64,000 nt of DNA, from NCBI RefSeq assembly GCF_963966145.1, contig NC_091048.1, forward strand, positions 18,972,001 to 19,036,000, written 5' to 3'. The notes beneath the pieces are model-generated. The model was not told where the DNA came from. It saw only the letters and a list, made by a program, of their open reading frames with translations, and searched no databases. Origin of the DNA: Tenebrio molitor. Lineage: Eukaryota; Arthropoda; Insecta; Coleoptera; Tenebrionidae. Below, piece by piece: positions 25,053 through 36,169 of this stretch (position 1 is the stretch's first letter; the number at the start of each line of letters is the position of its first letter). The position numbers were made by a program, and so were the translations under genes.

Positions 25053-28000
25053 CTCTTTCAATGATTTATGAAATTTGTATTGATGGCCGTCCACTTCTAC
25101 TCTTTCACACTTTATTATAAAAAAAAATACGACAGAGAAATAGGATAAGAATAATACTTAGTTCTAAATGCACAGGATAATGCGGTTTGATTTTATTATG
25201 GCAGTGAATTGGTGGCGGTGAATCTCATTCGTTTAAAAGGAGTTTAACTTGTTTAAATAAAAACATAAAAACCAGCTAAACTGTTTAGCAAACAAACTGC
25301 AGACTACTCCTGCTCTGCTAGGATTCATCAATACTTTGGAACTCATCATAGTAAAGAGACAGACTTAGATAACTCCATCACCATTCATCCGGACTAAAAT
25401 AATATGATCTAACAACTTAGTCAATGAGCGAAGAATGAAGAAGTCGTCGTAAAAAATACCAAGTATGTTGACAAGTTTTGTGGTCACTTTGCCGAGCTGA
25501 AAAATTAATAGCAAACTCCTTCACACCATGGCCACTTGACGAACAGAACCTGCCTTCGAACGTGAAACAGGTGACAAATTGGACGTGATGCAGCTCTTGC
25601 ATTAGCAAAAACGGTGAAGAGTGGTCTTTGTGCGACGGCACGGGACAAATATTTGCGTTTTTGTGTAAATTGGCTCGAGTGTTTATGGGAAAAGACCGTC
25701 ATATGTACAAATAGCATATTAGTCTCATTATTTCAAGAATTTATTGATAGACACACTCATGTCTATAAATAGGCTACACAGGCATGCAGATTGCGTCACC
25801 AGTTTTAAACCAATAAAATATGCAGTACGTAAATAGATCTGGCCAGGCATTCATCTGACATTTATGAATGAAGATGCCCACGACGGGATTATCGAAGTAG
25901 GATATAGTAAGGTTGTCTTGCTTTTTGAATGTTAATCGACTGGGATACTTCAAGAATCTTCAAAGCACTATCCAATTTAATTAAGTGCATCCGTTTTAGA
26001 TAAACGTTCGCCGAAATGATAAGAACCGGAAGGCGACCGTTCGCTAAACTGCCAATTCGGGCATTCCTGTTGCTACCAGGCTCCAACTGGTATTAGGAGT
26101 TTTTGGCCGGCAGTCCATCAACTTTCACCTTTGATTATTTCAAGAGTGTCCAGCCACGACACATGACTACCGGTGACTCCAATGACTCATCTACACCTGA
26201 TCGGGTGCACGCAATGAACGATTTATAATAAACAAAATATAAATACAAACGATAAATGAAATTAGCGTGGTTTCCTGTTTTGATATGAGCGGTAAAATAT
26301 TACTGACCCATCTGGTTTTCAGCTCGAAATAGATGGCACCAATTTCTCCGTGTCTCCGGTCAAAATTTTATTTTTAACAGTTCTTGCGGCAATTATTCGA
26401 TATAGCACTGTAATGGCTCGAAGGTCGAGAAGCTTCCGGTGCCGCGCTGTCGACCAATGACGAAGTCGTCTTTGCATACAAAGCGAAATACAACGTAAGT
26501 AACACCTAATTTTGTGACTTAACTCTACAATTAGCACGTCACGATCGGTTTTTTCTTACAGGTTATACGGATTAGTGTAGGTGATATTATAATGTTCAAC
26601 CCACTTCTCGCCGATTACTTCACTTTCACAACCGCCATATTTGGGTGTCCCACCGAATTAATTCCATCTATGTCCACAGTTTATGCATCGCAGGATGTGG
26701 ATGCAACGGTATCTCTTCGTGGAAAATTCGATTTCCAAGTGCCGGACTGACGTCAGTCGGGACACCGCGCCGTGTTTCCGAGCAATGTGGTTTCATGATC
26801 TTTCCATTTACTTAAAAATGAATTGGTTTAGTGGTCAAATATTGAGGGAATTCTTCGTGTAGGTATTAGTGATTTTCTAGAAACGAGAGCGTAGTACACG
26901 ACGAGTCAAAATCAAAAACAATAAATCTGATCAAAAATAAATGTCGGGATCATTGAAATAGTTTAAATAACTTCGTGGGCCCAGATGTAAACATATTTTA
27001 ACCAAAAATAGATCGAAATATTTAGCCCAATCACCAACTTCAATTGCAGTACTGAATCAGTTTTCTTTAAATATACATTCATCATGTCTCAATCCACCCA
27101 CAATTCATCACTAGAAATGGTAAGGTTCGGACCAATCGATCACATCCGTCTCTCACATTCCGGAACTTTCTTCATTAGAAGCTGGACGCGAAAAGCGTCC
27201 GTATGGGGCGCCACCTGTGCCGGCTCCAGAACTGTCAACTATCTGACGTGTCGCGAAAATGACGTTTCCCGTTTTTCCCTTGCTATTAACTAATTGCGGG
27301 ACACTTTTTCCGGTGAAACTTCTGCTTTGACGCCAAACTTGTGAAGTGTGACGTGCGGCGCGTCCGGTGAGCTCGAAAACAGGTTACATTCATGACTCAG
27401 AGCCGGGATATGACGCTCAATTACGTCATATTCATCATTGGAATTCCTTGAAACAACCAATGAGCTGTCCCCGACGCCCCCTTGGTCAGCGGTTCCGAGC
27501 GAAACCTAATGGAATATCGAATTGCTGTTCGGAATAAAAAAGCTGCCCACCTATTCTCAGAATCGCCAACTTTGCCATTAGCCCCACACCCTGACGAAAA
27601 AAAAATCACCAGAAATTAACCCTGACCGCGACGACGGCGAAATCCTGCGGTGGTCGGGAGTGCATGTCTCTCGTCGGAAGAGTAGAGGCGCTTCTTTCAG
27701 AGAGCATTCGAATTAACCGGTTACGTCATAGACGGAAATTCTTGAGATTGCATTGCAGATGCTATTGCACTCGACATGCCAGAGGCGGGAGCGGCCGGGG
27801 TTTGTCGTTTACGATTTTTTAATTGACACTAAATGAAATGACCCCAGTGAAATGAGTCTCTAACGGTGTCATTTCATCCGTGACACTATTTCTATCGAAT
27901 GGAGTGTTTAAATACGAACGCTCTCAAAGAAAATCAATTAGGCTCCATATAAAGCCATGGAAATTGTTCGATAGTAGTGATTTATATTAGTCATCTTGTA

Positions 28001-29402
28001 ATTAATCGTTCATAATTTTATGAGAACCTTTTTTTTGTAATTTATCCAATTTTACTTCATTACATTACCAAGATGTTCACGAGCATGACTAAGGTGAAAA
28101 GATCTGATAGTCACGGTAAATTTTTCAACGTCATGTCATGTTTCTGGAAACCTTAGTTGCTGTTAAATAGCACTGTCGTGAACGACTTATCCACTCCTAA
28201 CTTACACGATTGACCATATAAAATCGTAATATATTTAGGTTTTTCTTTACATAATGGGTTCTGAACCAACCGGTATCGTGAGAAACACTGATAACGTACA
28301 CTTGACGTCAATGTTTTACTTCGAAAACCACAAAAAGGCTACTGAACGCCAGAGTAGGTGATAATGCATGCAAACTTTTATTAACACTCAAAATGACAAT
28401 AAAAATAAAACACTGCACTGGACACTTCCTGGGGAATTACGTAGAAGTTATTTGAATATTATTTTCAAAATGAAAAAGTTGTCCATTCAAGTTTCGAAAT
28501 TTTGACATTGCAACCTTACTGCAACCTTTTACTTCCATAAACAAATGACAAAAGAACGCAATATCTTCATATTTTCTTCTTTGATTAATAAGAAAGAAAG
28601 TAACAAAGTAGTTGTTCGAAATGGCGGTTTTCAACATGATACAGCATCTCAGGTATTGAAGTGGATACTGGAACACACCATGCCTTGAAATACGACTGAA
28701 ACTTGTAATCCATCAGATTAAGATAGGGACTATTGAAGTGGTTTTATTCTATGAAGACGAATTCTGGGACGTCGTTCCTGAGCCAGCTTTGTGCTCACTT
28801 TGGTTCTTGTACCAACACAAAATGTTGCTGAAAAGTCAGTGGTTAATTTTTGAAGATGATTCCGTTAACTAGGTTCACGACGCATTCTTTTTAAGTATAT
28901 TGCGTCTAAAGTTCTTTTTTTTTCCAAAATAAAAGTCTCCTTTATCGAAACTTTACAGAAACATGACGGTCGGTGGTTCCCTTTTGTCCTTTAAATTGTC
29001 CTTCAGTAAATGTCCTGGCATGTCGCTTCTAGGCCGTAGTCACAGGTCTTTGTTTACTGAATTGAACAATATTGGTTTTCAACATTTTTTTTTTCAAAGG
29101 TATTCCAGTCTTAAATGCATTTTTACAACTTTAATAACCTGCGACGTGCAAAAGATGTTTGGATTTTCCCACCTGCTGATCTTTGGTACATATTACAAGT
29201 GCCCTGTAACTATTTTATGGAACGAGACACTTAAATTATTGCAAGTGGTTGTAATGTCGTGAAGATAGTACTTTTTATGCAACAATAGAGCGTTATCGTG
29301 GCGCTTTATTGTCTTTATTATGCCTTCCATTTTTAAAATCCTGCGATGAGTTTATTATCGTAAGATGCTCGTACCTTATGAGGGCACTTATGTGGATATG
29401 TA
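25053..29402. other. long intron stretch with GC-richer, apparently unique blocks
   Basis: No element ends or recognisable coding were found in 4.3 kb. Between about 26590 and 27840 base composition shifts to CpG-containing, more balanced sequence, with a palindrome GACTGACGTCAGTC near 26747. Several frames of 60-75 codons exist on both strands but show no family motifs. Candidate regulatory sequence. Confidence 0.35.
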
Positions 29403-30021
29403 CGATTGGTGGACAAAAAAACTGGGACACTCAAAATTTCTCACATTTGTATCAAGCTTTTAATTGTCAAGATAAAGTTAAAATAAAACTGACTTTTACA
29501 ATCACTGTTGATAGTTATCTTATCAGCTGTAATGTCGAATCTAACTGAATTCCAAAAACACCTAATTACTAATTAGACAACGCCTTGGGAAGGGTATTAC
29601 CATACGAGCAATTGCTAACGAGCTAAACTTTAGCAAAAATACTGTTTTGCTCGCCAAACAAATGTTTGTAAGTGTCACACGTGGCATTTTTGTCTTTTGT
29701 CATCATACCATAGTTCTGTTAACCTATGTAGGTACAGTTTGTTGCAAAAAAAAAACGGGAGCTGTCAGAATAAAATTGACACATTTTTACAATTTTTTCA
29801 TGGTGTGAAACATCTTTTAAAATTATTGCATAAGTATTGTCAAGTAGACATTTAACTGACAAATGGACAAAACCAAATTTACATTAGGAAAATTTCCTTT
29901 TCCCGTTTTTTTTGCAACCAACTGTAATTGTTAGCAAGTCTTAATTAAACGGTGCAAATTCGCCAAATTTGGATTTGAACAGTTGTCATTTTTGTTCCAG
30001 TTTTTTTTTGTCCGCCGAGGG
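29403..30021 (+). mobile_element. Tc1-like deletion derivative
   Basis: Inverted ends (GGACAAAAAAACTGG within about 28 bp) are flanked by TA at 29401-29402 and 30022-30023. At 29529 the plus strand starts MSNLTEFQKHLITN, a stop, then after a frame change RQRLGKGITIRAIANELNFS, a Tc1-type helix-turn-helix. The rest of the transposase is deleted. A MITE is nested at 29735-29924. Confidence 0.8.
29735..29924. mobile_element. nested TA-flanked MITE
   Basis: The ends are CAGTTTGTTGCAAAAAAAA and the complement of CAGTTGGTTGCAAAAAAAA, with TA at 29733-29734 and 29925-29926. It lies wholly inside 29403-30021. Confidence 0.8.
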
Positions 30022-30465
30022 TACAGTTGCAGTCACAGAACAGTTTGCATCTACATTTATACAGCAGGCGTTTTTAAAATTTTTACGCAGTGTAAATGGA
30101 CTTTTTCTGTCAATATGACGTTTATTAACTGCTCTGTAAATTAATTATTTTTTTAAATTACATCTACACAATAAATAAAAATCCAAAACTGAACAACTTG
30201 AAAACTTACAATTTAATAAACAGATACAAGAGTAACTTTTTGCTACGCAAATTAATATTTGCTGTAGACCCCTTGTTTTAATTTTAATTAAGTTCATACG
30301 CCAATGATTTTTTTTATAAAATTACAATAGAAAAATAATGATGTAAACTGTTCCGTGGCCGTAACTGTACAGGGGGATATTGATATTGATATATTTTTTG
30401 CCTACAACAAAAGCAACTAAAATTACAAATATTTTATTATTCAACTTAACCTCCTCTTAAATTAA

Positions 30466-30743
30466 TAGCGTCGGTTTCACTAACGTGAGTTAAATTTAAC
30501 TACAGATTAAAATATACGAAAACATTGTTATAACAATAGGTAATTAAAGTAACGAAGCATTTTAACCTACAGTTAACGTTAGCTGGCGTTGGTGAAATCG
30601 CCCCTAAGGGCCAGTTGCAAACATTGTTAAAGTTAACTGTAGGTAGAAATGCTTCGTTACTTTAGTTACCTATTGTTATAACAATGTTTTCGTGTATTTT
30701 AATTTGTAGTTAAATTTAACTCATGTTGGTGCCACCAGCCCTT
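30466..30743. repeat. pair of related MITEs in inverted orientation (large palindrome)
   Basis: 30466-30603 and 30605-30743 are reverse complements of each other over about 110 bp (ATTGTTATAACAATAG, GTTACTTTAGTTACC). Each has GGGC...ACCAAC-type ends of its own, so this looks like two PIF/Harbinger-type MITEs inserted back to back. Confidence 0.75.
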
Positions 30744-30765
30744 AGTACAGCCAGCCTGTAACGCC

Positions 30766-31745
30766 TCTAACTCTTTAAAAAAAAATCGTCTTCCTCTGCA
30801 AACCAGTCCTCCACTGTTTCTATTACGTCTTCGTTGCAAAAGAATTGATGTCCTTTCAGACTTTTTTCAACAGAGGGGACAGATGATAGTCCGAGGAGGC
30901 TAGATCTGGAAAATACAGCTGGTGTTCCACTAATTCGAACCCTAAATCCCGAATTGAATTCATGGCAATGTGTGATTTGTCTGCAGGTGCAAAAACAACA
31001 CACCTTTCCCTAACATGCCTGTCCTTTTTTTCCTTGATTTTCTATCGTAGCGTAGTTATTAATTCAGAGTAATATGCTCCAGTTATTGTTTGGCAATTTT
31101 CTAGATCTATTACTCCACGGATATTCCAAAAAACTGAAGCAAGAACTTTTTCAGTTGATTTTTGCACTCGAAATTTCTTTGGTCTTGGAGAACCATGATG
31201 CTTCCATTCCATCGACTGCTGTTATTTCTGGGTCGTAACAATGGACCCAAGTTTCATCCATGTTCACAACACATGTCAAAAAATCTGCATCTTCTTCAAA
31301 ACGGGTACAGATTGAGCGCGACGCTTTCACTCGTGCTCGCTTTTAATCTGCATTCAAGCACTTGGGAATCCATTTTGCCGATTTTTTTTTCATATCACAA
31401 TCGACGCGAACTATGTGATGGACACGTTCATACGAAATCTTTAGAGTCTTAGCTATGTGTTTCAGCCCAATTCGACGGTCTGCTAATATCATGTCATGAG
31501 CTGCATCAACATTTTCGTAGTCTCTTCTCATATTGAACAGAAAGCCTTCCTCGTTTGAACGATGTAATCTAATTTTTACGATGGCGCATGAAGGGCACTG
31601 ATCACCAAGTGTATTGAGCATATCTTCGTAAATCTGCTTACCCCGTAACCCCTTCAAGTACAAATACATACTTAATAATAGCTCAATACTCCAATTTATC
31701 AATTTCCACAACTGCGGTCGACATGCTATCTTTCAAATTTAAGTT
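30766..31745 (-). pseudogene. mariner-like transposase relic
   Basis: On the minus strand the N-terminal part (31711-31343) reads YLKGLRGKQIYEDMLNTLGD, the first mariner helix-turn-helix. NVDAAHDMILADRRIGLKHI and ISYERVHHIVRVD then AKWIPKCLNAD form the second helix-turn-helix and WVPHEL-equivalent. Around 31250-31280 the complement encodes VNMDETWVHCYDPE, the first catalytic region. The C-terminal end (to about 30766) reads SLKGHQFFCNEDVIETVEDW. Stops and frame changes separate the pieces. The second catalytic block is largely lost. No clear inverted ends were found, so the outer limits are those of the coding relic. Confidence 0.85.
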
Positions 31746-31792
31746 CTCAGCAATGCTTCAACTTCTTGAAGTGAAATTTCACAGTGTTTTGT

Positions 31793-32143
31793 AAAGGCTG
31801 CCTTACACCAAAGCAACAATTGGCAACATGTTGCCTGCAACATTTTTTTGTAATGACAGGCAACATGTTGCCAATTGTTGCCTTAATGCGGCCTTACACC
31901 AAGGCAACAATTGGCAATATGTTGTCGGCAACATTTTTTGGTGATGACCGGCAACATTACTAAAAAATGTTGCAGGCAACATGTTGCCAATTGTTGCCTT
32001 GGTGTAAAGGCGGTCTTACACCAAGGCAACAATTAGCAACATGTTGCCTGCAACATTTTTTAGTAATGTTGCCGGTCATTACTAAAAAAATGTTGCCGGT
32101 CATTACTAAAAAATGTTCCCTTGGTGTAAGCCCGCCTTAAAAG
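31793..32143. repeat. array of nested palindromes
   Basis: The core strings CTTACACCAAGGCAACAATT, GGCAACATGTTGC and GCAACATTTTTTAGTAATG occur repeatedly in both orientations, giving three consecutive hairpin units. Outer ends are CCTTACACCAA at left and its complement TTGGTGTAAG at right. No protein frame is present. It resembles a MITE that has inserted into its own copies or amplified by fold-back. Confidence 0.75.
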
Positions 32144-32314
32144 GGAAACGCCCTACGTTAACTAGATATCAATACCCCCTCGTATGTATTATTCTCTTAA
32201 AAATCGTGATTGTCATACTTTAACACCTGACCGAATCGGATCGGAATTCCAATCTTCATTCAAATACAACGCCAAAAATATGTTGTGCCACTTAAAAAAA
32301 TGTCGATGACGTCA

Positions 32315-32450
32315 CAGTGTGGAAACAAAAAAATTATCTAAAAATGACAATGACAAGGATGCATTAAAAAAAAAATACGGTTGATTGCCATTAAAAAAAT
32401 TCGACAATTTCGGTTTTATCGAATTAATTCCATGCTTTACTCTCGCACTG
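32315..32450. mobile_element. short family D derivative
   Basis: It begins CAGTGTGGAAA and ends CTCGCACTG followed by TA, matching the termini of family D. TGACGTCA lies just outside the left end. Most of the interior is deleted. Confidence 0.5.
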
Positions 32451-32767
32451 TATAATACATATGTACTGGATAATGTAACATGAAAGATAAAAATGAGGAA
32501 ACTTGTAAAAGTGGTGAATTAATTAACATACATACATCCTTTTGAGAACCTACTTTTGTGAGAAAGACCAGAAAAGTTGGTTGGTATGTCCCAACGGCAA
32601 AATTCCAGGCGAGGTATTCCATGGAACTTACTTTGTTTGAATATTGATCTATAAATCTAGAAAATCATTATTTTGAGAGTTCAGGCTTTAAAAAATAAAA
32701 ACGATTTTTAAAATAAAGTACTGTGCAATCAACAATTATTTACAGCAACAGCTAGCTGTATGCCCAT

Positions 32768-32920
32768 TTGGTGCAATTCTGTTTTAAACTTTACCAATAT
32801 TGCTATATAACAAGGTTGTAGTTACTTTGATATGAAGCTGTTGATTGGTTGGATCTATGCAAAATCAATGTTGTTCAATAACAATATCGCTAAATTTTGA
32901 AACAGAATCGCACTAATTAT
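32768..32920. mobile_element. MITE family B, copy 2
   Basis: About 90% similar by eye to 14349-14500, in the same orientation. Confidence 0.75.
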
Positions 32921-33574
32921 CTGTTATTGAAAACACCATTACGAAAGTAAGATTCAATGATGAATCTTTTATCTTATTGACGATCAATTTTTTGATATAA
33001 ATCTTAAATTTATTATATTAAATTTTAAAAAGGCATGTAAAAATTACATTATTAAGACTTAGGTTATTGCATTAATGGGATTTTACTCTTCACCATCTAA
33101 AATATCTGCATTTTAAATTTCATAAAAATCCGTTGGAAAATAACCGAGATATTAGGCTAGAAAGCCTTAGGTGGGACACCTGTATGTATACATTTTTTTT
33201 TAAATAAATGTTAATCCAAAAACAAAATCATGTTGCAATTTTAATTGCATATGATGAAGATTTTTACAGTTTGAAGGATCTATAAACTATACTGGTTACT
33301 GATATTTTTCAAGAACCAAAATCATGGTATATGTACTTATTCAATATTTTGTGAGATTGGATTATTTCCGTTACTTTATTCAACATCGTAGTAGACTTAA
33401 ACGTTCCACAAGTGTTATGCCATTTTCAAGTCTAGGGTAAAATTTGAAAATATGATTAGTAAATATATTTAAAACAATACTTCAGAAGCATTTTACAGCT
33501 ATTGTATTATACATAATGCAACACATGGACAAATAATATTACTTTTTAAAATAGAATCTTTTTAAAATTAGATA
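32921..33574. other. intron stretch, nothing assignable
   Basis: AT-rich. A string near 33100-33190 (AAAATCCGTTGG..., ending GTGGGACACCTGTATGT) looks like the end of a dispersed element but has no partner here. Confidence 0.3.
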
Positions 33575-33588
33575 TAAGATACTCTATT

Positions 33589-33852
33589 GAAGTACCTCAA
33601 ATACGAACCGCTTCTAAGAGACGTACACATTTATCACTAGCTAAGAAAGTGGAAGCAAAAGTAGTGGATTTTGATATCAAAGGAGCTGTTAAATTATTGT
33701 CCTCGGATGACTCATTAGCTTCATTCAATGAAGATGTTGCTGAAGAATTAAAAGAAAACATCCTTCACCATCTCGCGAACTTTTTTCCAAACGCTTTCAA
33801 ACCCGGAGACTTTTCTTTAATAGTCAATGAGCGAAGCAGGTCAGCGGGCATT
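33589..33852 (+). pseudogene. retroelement ORF, N-terminal remnant
   Basis: The open frame continues from the truncation point through AKKVEAKVVDFDIKGAVKLL and SSDDSLASFNEDVAEELKE. This is the linker that precedes the reverse transcriptase in proteins of this family. A one-base frame change near 33754 is visible: the next frame reads KHPSPSRELF, which continues the family pattern, and then stops. The segment between here and the polymerase is interrupted by the MITE at 33861. Confidence 0.65.
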
Positions 33853-33860
33853 AAGAGCTG

Positions 33861-34145
33861 ACACTGTCAGAATTTGAGAATTTTCTCCTGTGTAAACGGA
33901 TTTTGATAAATGTGACAACTTGTCAAAACGAAACGTCAAGCTAATTTTAAACATTTTAAGCGATTTGGAGCCTTTAAGGGGCTCGTCGAACAAAAAAACG
34001 TTGTATTCAACTCGTTCGTGTGTAAATTGGGCCTTTTTTGGCACTCGTGGGCCTTTAAAACGCTCGTCTCACTCGCTTTTTAAACTGGCCCACTCATGCC
34101 AAAAAAGGCCCAATTTACACACAAACTTGTTAAATAAACTACTAT
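33861..34145 (-). mobile_element. hairpin MITE family C, copy 2, inside the retroelement
   Basis: Inverted relative to copy 1 at 14949-15211, with the same outer segment (ACTGTCAGAATTTGAG) and the same hairpin around GCGAGTGAGACGAGCG. Polymerase coding (KLCNFLLSGQLPSEI) resumes at its right edge, so it inserted after the retroelement. Confidence 0.8.
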
Positions 34146-36104
34146 AACAAAACTGTGCAATTTTTTATTGTCTGGCCAACTTCCTTCAGAAATTTGTCGT
34201 TTATTATATGATGCGTCTTTATGCGCCCTTCATAAGAAAGATGGAGGAATTAGACCGATCGCTATAGGAAACTGTTTACGAAAATTGACTTCAAAGTTAG
34301 CCTGTTTTCAAAGTCGTAATATTGTAAATTCGTATTTATCTCCACACCAACTTGGAGTGGCAACTAAGCTAGGATGCGAAGCAGCAATTCTTACTACACG
34401 AACCTTTGTGAATAACGACCAAAATCGTGGCAGAGTTGTTATTAAATTAGATTTCAAAAACGCATTTAACTCAGTCGAACGAGATTGTATTCTAAAAGAA
34501 GTCCAATGTCATACCCCACTTCTTTACACTTATCTTTATCAATGCTATAGGAATCCTTCAACTTTATTTTTCGGTGATCATTTAATTTCTTCTTTTGTTG
34601 GAGCCCAACAAGGAGATCCTTGTGTTCCTATGATTTTTAGTCTTGCCATTCAACCAATTATTTTATCTTTGGATTCTCAACTGAATATTTGGTATTTAGA
34701 TGATGGACCCTTAGCTGATTACCCAGAAGAAGTTTTGTCCGACTTTAAGAAAGTTGTCAATTTATCCAGAAAAGTTGGTCTTGAATTAAACTTTAACAAA
34801 TGCCAGATTTTTTGCTGTTCTTGAGACACAGATTTAAAAGTCATAAAGGAATTTCAAAATTTAGCACCAGGTATTAAAATTTGTGACCGAGGAGGTTTAT
34901 CTCTTTTAGGCTCTCCAATCTTTGACCAAGGCTTCAAAAATACTGTCGAAAAAACTATAATTACAGTTGAAAATCTTTTAAATAAAGCTGAATTTCTTAG
35001 CAGACACGTGGCTTATACTTTAATCAAGAACTGTCTTTAAGTCTTCTTTAGAAAGAATACTTAATTTACGTTTAATTGATTTACAATGGTGTCAGTCCAC
35101 TTTACCGATTAGATTTGGTGGGAATTCGCCGCATTTCCGATATTTGCCTCCCTGCTTTCCTATCTTCAGTTCATGGTGTTAAAAAGCTTGTTTCTCAACT
35201 GCTAAATTCAAAGGATAATGAGCTTATTATACACCATTATGATGAAGCTTCAGGAGCCTGGGATGTAGAAAATGAGAACGAAAGACCAACAATTCCACAA
35301 TTTCAGAAGAATTGGGATAATATCAATATCAAACGAATAATTCCCAATGACTTAATCTGTAATTCACGTAGAGACTTGGCTCGTTTTAAGGCTTTGCAAT
35401 GCAGAGAATCAGGATCTTGGTTACATGCAATACCTTCTCCTAATATTGGTACTCTTTTAGATAACACTTCCTTCCAAGTTTGTATTGGTTTAAGATTGGG
35501 TTGTAATCTTTGTACACCTCATATTTGCAAATGCAATGCGAAAGTTGACGAAATTAGCATCCACGGTCTAAATTGCTCAAAAAGCAGTGGTAGATTTTCC
35601 AGACACACTGAAATTAATTCTATTATCAACCGGTCTTTGACTTCTATTCATGTTAATTCAACTTTAGAACCAAACGGACTGTCTCGGGATGACGGAAAAC
35701 GCCATGATGGGATTACTTTAGTACCGTGGATTAAAGGTCAACCTTTGGTTTGGGACGTTACTGTTGTAGATACACTTGCAGACAGTTACGTATTGAAAAC
35801 ATCTGAAGTCTCAGGTTTTGCCGCTGAAATGACTTGCAAACGCAAACATAGCAAATATAGTTCAATTATTTCGTCAAATTACATATTTAAAGGTTTAGCC
35901 TTTGAAATCTTAGGCCCTTGGTGCAAAGAAACCATCGATTTCATTAATGTCATCGGAAACCCACTTATCGCGGAATCAGGCGATTCAAAATCAAAGAAAT
36001 TCCTTTTTGAGAGGATTTCCCTTGCCATTCAACGTGGAAACGCTGCAAGCATTCGGGGTACTTTTCCAGATTCTGCATTATTATCGGAAATTTTTACATT
36101 GTAA
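34146..36104 (+). pseudogene. reverse transcriptase with C-terminal restriction-like endonuclease
   Basis: The polymerase reads LSGQLPSEICRLLYDASLCA, IRPIAIGNCLRKLTSK and HQLGVATKLGCEAA. VIKLDFKNAFNSVERD holds the first catalytic Asp, VGAQQGDP follows, and WYLDDGPLAD is the YxDD box, here YLDD. TGA at 34822, TAA at 35038 and a frame change near 35120 break it. The last 342-codon stretch (35076-36104) is open. It includes a Cys/His cluster (CNLCTPHICKC...HGLNC), then RDDGKRHDGITLVPW and LVWDVTVVDTLADSY, a PD-(D/E)XK-like endonuclease core. It ends at SLAIQRGNAASIRGTFP, a motif I associate with many invertebrate non-LTR-like proteins of this layout. I do not assign a named clade. Confidence 0.85.
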
Positions 36105-36169
36105 ATCAAAAATGTTATGTGATTATGTTATCTTAATTAAATAATATAAATTTTTTAAGATACTCTATT

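Larger units (their letters stand above)
33575..36169 (+). mobile_element. 5'-truncated non-LTR-like retroelement with 14-bp target duplication
   Basis: TAAGATACTCTATT occurs exactly at 33575-33588 and 36156-36169 and brackets the coding relics. Protein similarity begins immediately after the left copy, and an AT-rich tail (TTAATTAAATAATATAAATT) precedes the right one. This is what target-primed reverse transcription with 5' truncation leaves. The element spans 33589-36155, including a MITE at 33861-34145. It is antisense to chm. Confidence 0.85.

Noticed and set aside
31162..31452. 96-codon plus-strand frame
   Set aside because: It is the complement of the mariner relic, which encodes the catalytic DETWVHCYDPE region on the minus strand.
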